DNA of 64,000 nucleotides from Diplocarpon mali (lineage: Eukaryota; Ascomycota; Leotiomycetes; Helotiales; Drepanopezizaceae): positions 6,857 to 70,856 of the forward strand of contig JAENRP010000044.1 in the NCBI GenBank assembly GCA_024741835.1, written 5' to 3'. Under the pieces are notes generated by a model. That model made no database searches, had not been told where the DNA came from, and saw only the letters and a program-made list of their open reading frames with translations. The translations under genes were made by a program, and so were the position numbers. This document shows, piece after piece, positions 46,295 to 56,294 of the stretch. Position 1 is the stretch's first letter; every line of letters begins with the position of its first letter.

Positions 46295-49200
46295 GAGACA
46301 GGATCAGCCGAGGCTGCTGGAAAATGCAGAACGGAGCCTGGGATTCAAGAACCTTTCGACCTCTACGACTCTACGAGCAGTTTAGACGGCTTAGAGAATG
46401 GTAAGGTGGGAGCTTTGAACGAATGTCACGAAGTCATGAGCCATTGGGGCTCTGGAGTTATCACTGAAGCTTGGATCACGGATAGAGGCCTGCACTATGG
46501 GTTGTTTGGCGTCAAAATGATAGGGATAGACCGGCTAGGCTTCTGGCAGGGCATGGCATTCTTTTGCATTTGTATGTTTTCACCAGGCGTTAGCGATTCC
46601 CCATGGTGCATTGTGCTTTCAGGCGAAGGCGAAGGGACGGATACAGCGGTACTGCTGCTGTTTTGCAGAACTGTATCTATGCATCTGCACACGGGTAGGA
46701 CTAGCATTGCTTATTAAAGAGTACACATTGCATACACTTCCGGGGATCTCGTTCTTACCTCCTTCCTGCCACCTTGCGCGATCTTCTTCCGCCGTTGCCT
46801 TTGCAGCCGTCAAGCTCTGAATCCTGACTCTCGTGCACAAGCACCTGCACGCTGTCGCTGCTGACAGGCCGAGCGGTCTGGTATCGGGTTGCGCGCGCAA
46901 GGAGGTCAAATAATCAGAAGTTTATTGTTACCGCGTCTCCGTGCGCCTGCTCGCTACCCCTGAAGACCTCGCCTCGGCAGCCGAGCGGGCACTCGCGTCG
47001 AGATCGGACTGCACGTATCGTCCATTCGCCGTGCTGCCCGTAGCTCTCTACCTTTCCCATGACACGCGCACGACGGGAGGCCGGTGCTTGCGTGCAGGTG
47101 TGCATCCGTCTTGCTGGCGGCCGCGGTGTCAATCACCCTGATGCTCGTGGGGGATCTTTCGAAGGGCGACGCAGATGTCTGGTTCACGGCCTGGTGGACG
47201 TGCAGCTGTTTCGGGGGGCGGAGCGACGATGAGGTGAGGTGATCGAGGCGAGGCGAGATTGATTGTGGGGTTGTGGTTTCTCGCATCAAGAGGTTCCTCT
47301 CATGCTGCCATCCGACGACGATGCATACCTGTCTGCGTCGGCTTTCGTGTCAGTCGTTTAAACAGTGTGATGGTGCATGGAAACTGCCATTTGTTCTCTG
47401 GGTGCCTTGGATCTCGCTAGTCTTTCTGACGGCTGGGCGGGTTTCATCTGTCACTTGCCATGGGAACTAGGCTGGCTAAGGGGTCTACAGATGGCAAGGA
47501 AAACCCTCTGGAACGAAGGTGGTTGGTGTCTTGGAATACTGATATTCAGCTACCCATAGACCATATCGTTCTCTGCCATGGGATTTTCCCGCGCCGATAT
47601 GTTCCTGTCCTGGGCATCTGTCTTTTCTTCTTCTTTTATTTGCTGCTTACTACGCCTGTTTGCAGGGCTTCTCTCAGAGGCACCTAGGAGGTTCCGGGGC
47701 TTTCGAGCCCGGTTCGGTGGGTTGCGAGTGTTGCATGTCTTGTAACTCCTCGCTCTGCTTCCGTGACAGCATGATGACCGTGGCACTGGAGATGCTTTCT
47801 GCTTCGGCGTGATACCTATTGCACGGTGTCTGGAAACTGACCCTTTCAAGCCGCAGACGGGATTGCACTTCTCAGCACAATGACACGGGGGTGTTCCACT
47901 CTAGCCGAGGAAGGCCGACGCCCGACCTCATAGTAGTGAGAAGGCTACGTCCAAACACGAAAGCTCTAGGGCGAATGATGTGGCTAATATCTTTCCTTGT
48001 GTCGGTCTCGCGGAGTGGGATGGAGGCGCTCATCGCCTCGCGCTCATGAACGGCACTGCGAGGTATTTGTGCCATGGAGATTCAATGCCCTCGCAAAAGT
48101 GGATTTCTGCCCTTTTAGAATCTAGGGTGCGATGATTTGGGCTGGATTTTCCAGCAGCTATATAAGGAGCTATGGGAGATGTGTCTGTTGTCGGCGCCGG
48201 TTGGAAGTCCTGGAAATTTTCGTGTCTGAGAAGACGCAAGGCCGAGTTTGCCTACTAACGATCAAAGGGTAACTTCCGACAATCAAACACTAAGTTGGTG
48301 ATATGAATGCCCTGGCAATGGGAGCAGTTTATCACTTTGCTTTCGAGGGCAAGATACGGGCGAATATCTGAGGTCGAGAACTACTTTGATCCCGCCTGAG
48401 TTACCGATCTTGGTGTGAAGAAAAATGAGGCTTTTTGAAAGATTGGCTGCCACCTAACCTTTTCTTCTTGGTATTTTCGGTGGCTAGTTTACGGAGTAAA
48501 CTAGCTCTTCTCGATAACAACCTGCGTGGGCTTGCGACTTTGATAGTCTATTCCGGTACACGCCTTGCTTCCATTCCCAAGGCAAACAAATTGAATAGCG
48601 ATATCGCAAAAATATGTTGAACTACAGAGCGGAATTTGCTAAGAAATTTGCTCTTGGATTGACCGATGATGTTGCATTGATGCAGATCACAGTAAAATAT
48701 GGCTAGATGGTCAGATATTTGTCGATCATGGCGGGAATTGGTTGAGGTTGACTGTGATACGATTCAAAAAGAGTGGTAGACATCTCCGCCAGCCAGAAGA
48801 CAAGACCGGGCGAGGCGGAAGTAGAAGATAATGTCAGTAAACGGGCTCTTGGCCATTTCATCATACCATACTGTACTCGAAAACTTTAATGATCATCCAC
48901 TTGCCAAGTCATTCGCTTGAGCGGCATTGTTTTCATCTGTTGCTTCGATTAGTTGGTACTCGCGCATTTGAAGAGCTCGTTTGCATATGCACCGAAACGT
49001 TTCACCGCTCCGACAAAACCCTCACATGCGTACTCGCCTAAGCCGTTCACTATCGGAGTCTCAAGGTACTGGCTTATCCATATCAGACCTATTCGCTCCT
49101 TCGATTGAATTCGCCAATCAGAAGGTTTCGTCAGCTCGCCTCGTCAAGGCTGCAATCCATATTGATTGCCACAAAATCGAACATGCAGGGAGAATTAAAA

Positions 49201-49493
49201 TGTGTACGTTGATTGAGTCGAGTCTCAGCTCAAAGGCAAGTGAGCTTTTGTAAAGATGCCACCTTCTGGAATGCCAGCGACAGAGAGCGATGGCGCTTAG
49301 CTCCCTCGCAATTGGCCCTTTACTTCTGCATATCGAGGGCGTTCCTGTATAAGAGCCTCCGCAGCCTCCCAAACATTTTCTTGCAGGAGCAAAGAAGGAC
49401 CTTTTTGCCACTAGGAATCGAATCAAGTTGACGATATTCCTTCTCATGATCCTGTAGTGTCCTGTTAATCCACTCATACGTTTTGTTGCGAGG
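46295..49493. other. 3.2-kb gene-free region after the forkhead gene
   Basis: It holds the 3' untranslated region of the forkhead gene. Frames of 60-110 codons occur on both strands without family blocks or splice partners. No repeat of note was seen. Confidence 0.5.
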
Positions 49494-50033
49494 ATGCTTT
49501 CTTCTGAGAATAATCGATATTGGATTCCTAATCTAGAAATCAGTAAGAAGGTCATCACGCAGGAGATCCAATACTACCTCGGGCCCCTGGCTGCCGTGAG
49601 GCCATATACTTTTCAAGTGCGCCGTGTTCCCCATGCTTATGGGCAGACGCTAACTCAACTTCTAGGGCGAAGACGGCTTCCTGATCACAACTCCAGGAGA
49701 GTGCCTGACGGATGTAGGGATTGATAATCTGCTTCAAACCAGTTCAGATCGGTATTGACTGGACCATAGGCACAAATTGATGACATCTGCTGCAAATCGA
49801 AAGAAGTTTTGGAGAAACAAGCAGCCTCACGATGGAAAAACGGGCTGGATAGGGAGCTCAAGCGGCCATTGCATAAACCGATATTGATCTCGAGAGGAGA
49901 ATCCAGAAGCGGCAATTCAACATGGATTCGCCGCTACTCAGGAGAACAAGAAAGAGATCGCGGATCACGGCGTCAGTCAGGCGAGCGCAGGTATGAAGGA
50001 CACCGTGGATATGATCGAGGCAATATGTGGTAG
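49494..50033 (+). CDS. Small conserved fungal protein with YYLGP-VRPY motif
   Basis: Three exons, 49494-49616, 49666-49713 and 49770-50033, encode 144 aa. Intron 1 (49 nt) has a GCTAAC branch point; intron 2 (56 nt) is GTAGGG...CATAG. The product reads YWIPNLEISKKVITQEIQYY, then LGPLAAVRPYTFQ joined to GEDGFLITTPGECLTD, then AQIDDICCKSKEVLEKQA, and a basic Arg/Ser/Gly-rich tail (RDRGSRRQSGERRYEGHRGY). I recall this EIQYYLGP...VRPYT...GEDGFLI order from many uncharacterised ascomycete proteins, where it forms one small domain; its function is unknown to me. None of the three frames looks like a gene alone; the domain appears only after splicing. An upstream 5' exon cannot be excluded. Confidence 0.7.
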
Positions 50034-51140
50034 CGATGGATTGATGGATTATGAGAAAGAATTCGGAGAAGATGGAACTTCTGCAACATGGCATGGTGTT
50101 TGAATTTTGGTCTGCTGGCATCGTGAGCTTGCCGACTATTGGACGCGACAATCGCAAAAACAAGCGAGGGGGGAGCGAATCTGCCCCGCCAGTTTGAACT
50201 GAAGCTTAGTGATTGTAGCTCATACCGAATGATGTGATTGCCACCCACTGTAGTCAATTAGCATGCTGCCCCAGTACAGATGGTTGTTTACAATAAAAAA
50301 TAAAGCAGAATGACACTCTACTTGCTACCTGCGCCTACCTTAGGATGAATATATCGTGAGACCCTACTAAATATGCACAGCCTGGCTTCCTAGCTTCGGG
50401 GGCGGAAGTTCCTCAGCTTAGGTATACTGCAGTCGGCGAAAAGGGCAAAAATCACACCTTACATTCGCCCGCATTTGCGTCTGGAGCGGCTTCAACTACA
50501 AGTCACCGCAGAGCTGACGAATGTTGCCGCTAATGAGACACAATTGTCGGGCAGATCAAACCCACGATGCAGGTAGGCCGGCGATGCACCAAGTACTCGA
50601 TGGAGGCTGTGCAAGACCAGACCTCGGCCTTCAGGCGTTCTGAGCGCCACTTTCGAGAGACTTGTGCTGTGACATCGTGACAAACATGACCGAGGAAGTA
50701 ACCGGTGATGCTTGAATACGATCTTTGTAAGACGCAGAAGGTGGGCATTTGGAAGTATCGAGTCACCTAGAGTTGCACAAATGAGAATCAGCTCAACCTC
50801 AGTTCCTGAATATGGATGTGCTGAATGGTCAGAAATGTATCGTTCACAGAGCCAGGGTTGTAGAGAGATCACTTATGATTGATCTTGCTAAACGCCTTGT
50901 CTTCATTATTCGATCAGAGAAAGTTGGAAGTGAGGTACAAGCACTTCATCGAGACGGCATCGCCGCCCAGGTGCGTCGTCATAGAACATAACCCTCCGCC
51001 ATGAGTCTCACCATCGACAGACTATAAGAGAATTATGTTTGAGCCAGGTTAGCTGCAGGCTATACTGTGATCTCAAGAACAGTCGCTTCTTTGTCTCTTT
51101 CAGGACTGCCTAACTTGAAGTACCTCTTTCCGTCTCCTTC
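50034..51140. other. 1.1-kb spacer without recognised gene
   Basis: AT-rich. One 126-codon frame on the minus strand (50492-50872) has no family block. The right end should hold the promoter of the secreted-protein gene. Confidence 0.5.
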
Positions 51141-51734
51141 ATGGTCGATATGCGTCTCTCTACCATCATAATATTGGTGACACTTGGCACTGTGAGCGCA
51201 CAGAAAGCAACCAAACTTTTTGTTCGCGATCCGCTGCCTCCGAATGTCAAGGTACTGGAGAGTGTGGTATCCTTTGCAAACCGTTAGCTTCATCCGAGCT
51301 AAAATTGTCTTACAACGTACTGATTTCTAGTAGAAACTCTGTGGATAGGTTATGTAAAGTATAAAAGTTACTCTGAGGCCTACCTTCCAGATATTTTCCC
51401 GGGTGGGATGAGCTTCACATCCTATCATCAGACGCCTACGGGATGGCAAAATCCATACATATTTGATAACAAGACGGGCCCGGTCGAGTTCACCATCGCA
51501 CATGGTCACTATGTTCCTCCCGGAGCGGCCGCGGCAGGATTCAACTTCGACCAGAATAGCACATTGACATTCCAAGGTCGGAATAGGTTCGTAGCGTGCC
51601 AGACGACTAAGGATCAGGTAGAGAACGACTTTTATCAGATTTGGTGGAAGGGGGCTAGGTCGACTCATGGAGCCAATTGCAGCGGGCCACTCACACTAGC
51701 CAAGTACAATGACTTCTTCCCTGACTCTGCTTAA
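51141..51734 (+). CDS. Small secreted protein
   Basis: Two exons give 181 aa: 51141-51282 and 51331-51734 (intron GTTAGC...TTCTAG, 48 nt; a tandem TAGTAG acceptor could move the join by 3 nt). The N-terminus MVDMRLSTIIILVTLGTVSA is a good signal peptide, followed by QKATKLFVRDPLPPNV. The mature part is rich in aromatic residues and Gly, with two Cys residues (FVACQTTK and GANCSGPLTL) that could form a disulphide, and N-glycosylation sequons at NKT and NST. The C-terminal pattern (F-x-A-C, FYQIWW, then Cys and a short strand) recalls PhiA-like or related fungal surface proteins, but I cannot assign a family. The donor was chosen to keep phase; a weaker alternative is GTGTGG at 51262. Role unknown; wall protein or effector-like are both possible. 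Confidence 0.55.
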
Positions 51735-51904
51735 CGACCATCGAAAACTCCAAAGGCACCGTTGAGAGTGGGCGGTTGCGGAAGACCTGATCGCGGGGAT
51801 GCCATCTGCCTTGGCTGTTAGGTATTCGTCGCATTCTGACAATCGTATCGTGAGAAGTGGTTAGCATGGAAAGTGGCTGTGTAGTCACTAGTAGCGCAAA
51901 AATG

Positions 51905-52550
51905 CTACGAATTTTCGAGCCTCCTTCGTTCGTCGATTGCCCTTTGATCAAGACTCTTCTCATAGCCTCTGAGATTGAATGACTTCGCAGACCATAGCAC
52001 GACTGCTTGAACATGGATATCCAGGTCTCCAGTGCTGGCACGATTCTTCTTTAGGCCAGGAGCGATGTAACCCATCACATTGACCCATTCACCAATCTGC
52101 GTTTCGTTTGACTTCATGGTGCTGATGAGAAGATTGACATCCACATGAGCCTTTAGAGAATTTCCTGACGGGTGGTTGTGCTCTAAAGTCAGAAGTCCTA
52201 ATTTTGTTGAGTAATTGGTAACACTATGATATGAAGTCAGCCTGGCGCTATGCTACCAGAAGGGTTTTCGAACTGTTTTCCATGATAACCAAGAAATGGA
52301 AGTAGAATCGCTGAGCAGTAGATATTAACTGGTTGTTCACCAACACTGAAATTCGGGGCACCTACATCGCGGTACCTTCAAAAAAAACGAACGATACAGT
52401 TTGCGTACTCAAATGAAGCGACGGAGCTGAAAACAAACAAAAAACTGCTTACCATCCCAGGAAGCGAACCTTGGAGCCTGGCGAGAATTCTCGAAGGTCC
52501 GACAACAGTGTCAATCTTGTTGGAACAGGACCATTCTGGATTCCTGCCAT
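51905..52550 (-). CDS. TEN1: TEN1, telomere-capping CST complex subunit
   Basis: Two exons, 52550-52453 and 52223-51905, encode 138 aa. The product reads MAGIQNGPVPTRLTLLSDLR, SPGSKVRFLGC, VTNYSTKLGLLTLEHNHP, HVDVNLLISTMKSNETQIGE, WVNVMGYIAPGL, then DIHVQAVVLWSAKSFNLRGY. This is the small OB-fold order of fungal Ten1: strand 1 with FLG-C, the DVN-LL helix, the GEW-NV-GY strand and the QAVVLWSA strand. Ten1 joins Stn1 (and Ctc1/Cdc13-like partners) to cap telomeres and recruit polymerase alpha. The single intron (229 nt, GTAAGC...TCATAG) is long for this window and splits the Cys codon of FLGC. The gene is convergent with the secreted-protein gene and divergent from SNF7. Confidence 0.8.
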
Positions 52551-53037
52551 ATTTTGAGGTCAGAATATGACTCGGAGAAAAAACATATCCTGGTCCAAAT
52601 CGACATCAAATCTGTGTCGATTATGGACCGAGGTCTATCACGTGCCATCGAAACATGGCTAAGCTCCATTAAGACTAGAGATCTTAACCTCAGTTCGTCA
52701 TCGGGACTCTCTGGTCATTCACGGGCACAGGCAGCGGAGTACAGATCATAACCCCTAGAGATCGCGTAACGAAATAACCTCATCTTCTCAATACCACCTC
52801 GACCCCGTCAAACCAACAGTTGCGACGCGGCTTTCCTCTGATACAGCACAAACCCTCTTTCTCCGCGACCATATTTGCCCCACCATCACCAAGCCCCCGA
52901 TAACGTTTCTTGACCGGAAACGCTACTCAAATCTCTACCCTACCTGCGTACAGCGTGTGAAGACATCTCGAGTATACCACGGGGCTTAGCGGTCCATCGA
53001 AATCAAAATTAAAGGTCCTGCGATCAAATAATACAAC
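52551..53037. promoter_or_regulatory. Divergent promoter TEN1 / SNF7
   Basis: A 487-bp spacer between outward-facing genes, pyrimidine-rich before the SNF7 start. No specific element was recognised. Confidence 0.5.
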
Positions 53038-53937
53038 ATGTCTGGAGTTTGGGGCTGGTTTGGCGGGCAAAGCGCTCAGAAGAGAAAAGATACTCCCAAG
53101 AATGCCATCCTTGGATTACGGTCGCAGTTGGAGATGCTGCAGAAGCGGGAGAGACATTTACAGAACCAGATGGATGAGCAAGATGCCATTGCGAGGAAGA
53201 ACGTGAGTAGCAACAAAAACGGTATGTACCCCGCTAGCCTTGATCTGAACCCGCTGGAACTTTGTGAACATGAGGTTTCGAGACTTCTGAGAGGAGATGC
53301 GACAAGATTTGATCATTTTTTAACCTCTTCCTCTAGCTGCGAAAGCTGCTTTACGACGAAAGAAGCAACACGAACATAGTCTCGAGCAAACAACTGCACA
53401 AGTGGCCACTCTGGAGCAGCAAATATACTCGATCGAGGCGGCGAATATCAATAGAGAAACTCTTGCGGCTATGGAGCGTGCAGGTGAGGCTATGCAGCAA
53501 ATCCACGGCAAGCTCAACATCGACAAAGTGGACGAGACGATGTACGACGAGTCTGATTGCCCTCTTGCCCGAAGAAAGATGCTAACACTCTGGTTCCAGG
53601 GAGAAACTACGAGATCAGCATGCGCTGGGGGAAGAGATCGCCCAAGCCATTACGAGTGCTCCTATTGGTGAACCTATCGACGAGTCTGAGTTGGACGATG
53701 AGCTGGCCGAGCTGGAGCAGGAGCACCTGGATAACAAGATGCTGAAGACTGGTACGGTTCCGGTGTCTGACGAGGTACACAGATTACCGGCAGCTGGGAA
53801 TGGAGAAAGTGAGTATCAATGTGTCCTATTTCTACATACTAACGGTATATCCAGTCAAAGGAAAGGCGCCAGTGCATGCAGAGGAGGAAGACGAGGAGGA
53901 GGAGCTTCGGAAGCTCCAAGCCGAGATGGCCATGTGA
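53038..53937 (+). CDS. SNF7: ESCRT-III subunit SNF7/VPS32
   Basis: Four exons, 53038-53221, 53337-53541, 53600-53808 and 53855-53937, encode 226 aa. The start MSGVWGWFGGQSAQKRKDTP is followed by the coiled-coil core (LRSQLEMLQKRERHLQNQM, NVSSNKNAAKAALRRKKQHE, LEQQIYSIEAANINRETL, GKLNIDKVDETMEKLRDQHA, LGEEIAQAI) and an acidic tail ending EEELRKLQAEMAM. That tail is the MIT-interacting motif recognised by Vps4. Snf7 polymerises on endosomal membranes to cut intralumenal vesicles and, in fungi, also feeds the Rim/Pal alkaline-pH pathway through Rim20/PalA. A stronger-looking GTGAGT donor just before the chosen GTATGT was not used, because NVSSNKNAAKAAL is the family sequence. Intron 2 has a GCTAACAC branch point. 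Confidence 0.94.
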
Positions 53938-56294
53938 TGGTGACACTGTTCTGGCGACCACTTTCGTTTGATTTACCACGACACGTGCGTTGTGTCTGGG
54001 ACCTGCATGTTGCTGAGGGGTTATGGTTGCGATGGGATTCCACTTGTGCGTTGTTAAGATTCCTGATCAACCTCTGAGCCGGCGTTTTTAGGATCTGTTG
54101 TACCTCATTGAAACCCGGGGGAGGGGGAGAGGGTTTACCTCGTCTCCTGCGCCGACACTTAACAGTACGCAAATGTCTTGTTATCCTCAAATCTGTTCCT
54201 CTCCTATTCTTTAGGAGGGTCCTGGCAGTAAAGGTCACGTGCGAAACACACCGCCATCCTCACGGTATCCACCTAACCTACACAGGATACCTTACCGAGG
54301 CAGGCCACATACATACATAGTACATACCAAAGGGAAGCCAGCCGCGCCAGGCCGGTGGAGATCTCTCGAGTAAGGCAAGGCTGGTGATAGCCAAGGCGTC
54401 TGATTGGAACATGCCTGCTTCTCCTATCTTTGCAATGAATCTTCTGCTGGCATCGAGAGGGGCACATCCGGCCTGCCGGTTGTGCTCTTCGGAGTACGGT
54501 GGATCAGTCCTCTGGTAGCCTTGAAGCTTTTAGCTGATGATTTCCCAAAGTGTATTCTTCGTTTGCCAGAAGTGGAGGGCTATTATTCGGTGTGCTCGAA
54601 GTATTGGGAATCGGGAATACCGGCGCCGCTATAGGCGTCACGTTTAACGTCCCCTGTCTGTCGAGGGGTAGGGTAACGCTGTCACTGGCAGTCCGTCGGT
54701 GGGTATGTCTCTGCACGTACCGAGTAAGTATACTGGATAATGACTCGGATAGCCACATGTTGCTATACGCCTTTCTTCGTATCAGACCGCGCGACGACTC
54801 GGGTGGGGGGCTGAACGGAAGAGGACGTGCAAGATGGTCAGCACCGCCTATAACTATGAAGTAAAAACCCCTACGGTTGAACAAACAGCTATCACCCTGT
54901 CGACCAGGCGGGTACTAAGGGGCCGAGCCGAGAGCAGAGGGACCAAGTTCCCCTGTTGTTCTCAACCCGTGACTTGTCACGGGACCGCTAACTAATTTCG
55001 GAACCGATGCAGCTACGCCGGTGATGGAGACTGGGTAGGAGTACACAGCGGTTCCCTCACGCATCGCGCCTCAAGACAACCTTTCTCATTTATTACTCCC
55101 GTCGTGGCAGTAGGTTGTCCTTCGTGTCCCCCGTTTTCACTTTGCACCATCACGGTCCCCAGACGCGGAGCAGCTCTGTCGATGCAGCCCCCGGTCTGCT
55201 CTACATTCCCCAGCTGCTTCTTCCCCTACTTGTACCGCTCGATTGACCTGACCTTACTGGCTTCTCGGCCCCGGTCAGGCGTCCCCGAGGCGAACACGTT
55301 GCACGGGACCCTGGGTGCCTATGTAAGCAGGCGGCCGCGCACCTCTCATCCTCAGGAAGCAGGTGTGAGTGCCTCAGGATCCACATATCCCCATCACCCA
55401 AGTGAAGCCCTCATTTGCAAAACCTGCCTGGGCTTCTCCATTCCCAGCACCACCATCATGTCGAGAAGCACATCGGCGAATCTATCTCATCAACCAAATC
55501 CACCCAGGAGCTTCCTAGCACAATGCAAGACGCATGGACGAGAGTATCCAGTCCCCGCAGTCGCGTCCGATAAAGCCATGGTTGTCATGCCCCACGAGCT
55601 GGCTTGTGCACACATGCAAGCCCGGCCAGCAGGGCGAGAGACTTTCTTTCGTGCAGCCCGAGTCGGAGTCGGTGTCGCTGTCGGCCAACCCTTCTGAAAT
55701 CACTTGCCCAGTGCGTGCCAGCTTGCAGCATTGGGCCGCATCGTGCCATCGCAGCGGATGCGTTGCGAGGCTGCGGTGCTGGTCAGTCGAAAGAGAGGAT
55801 CTACTTGGTACACCTTACCTTCACATCGCACACCCACCAGCAACGTGGCGCCAGTCCCTCTTCTGGGGTCCAATTGCTATCGAGCACGATGCTGGCCCTT
55901 GGTTCCTCGACTGATTCTCTCGTGGGCTGCCCCCCGCACACCGTGGGTCGTGTCTGTCGAGTCGTTCCCTCACTCGATTTCCACTCGTTGCCAATCGCAA
56001 CCCCTCTCGTCTCTTCTGTCATTTGCGTTGTTGGCTTGTAGTCAAATCAACAGCGGAGCTAGCCCTACACAATCACTTCTCGACTTTTCCTTCTTCCCAG
56101 AGCCCTATCCCCCGTTCACGCTGGCAAGTTTTCCGGGCGTGGTGTGTATAACAATAACCCTCGGCAAATTCCCCGAGCGTGGATACCCGCATATTGCCGA
56201 GGCGCTGTTGACATGCGAGAAGGAATAAGAGGGAGATCTCCGACGTTCCGATTGAAGTCCCGCAGCTGTCTCTCGACGAGGCACACATTCTAGT
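53938..56294. other. 2.4-kb region upstream of the giant repeat protein
   Basis: Mixed GC-rich DNA, with pyrimidine-rich stretches on the + strand between about 55100 and 56100. Several 100-200-codon frames overlap there without family blocks. It probably contains the promoter and long leader of the next gene. No RNA gene was recognised. Confidence 0.5.

Noticed and set aside
49118..49558. A 146-codon frame on the minus strand
   Set aside because: It overlaps the better supported YYLGP-motif gene on the + strand and has no recognisable block.
55104..56228. Several frames of 126-197 codons on the + strand
   Set aside because: They overlap in different frames, are low complexity and lie in what is probably the promoter and leader of the giant gene.
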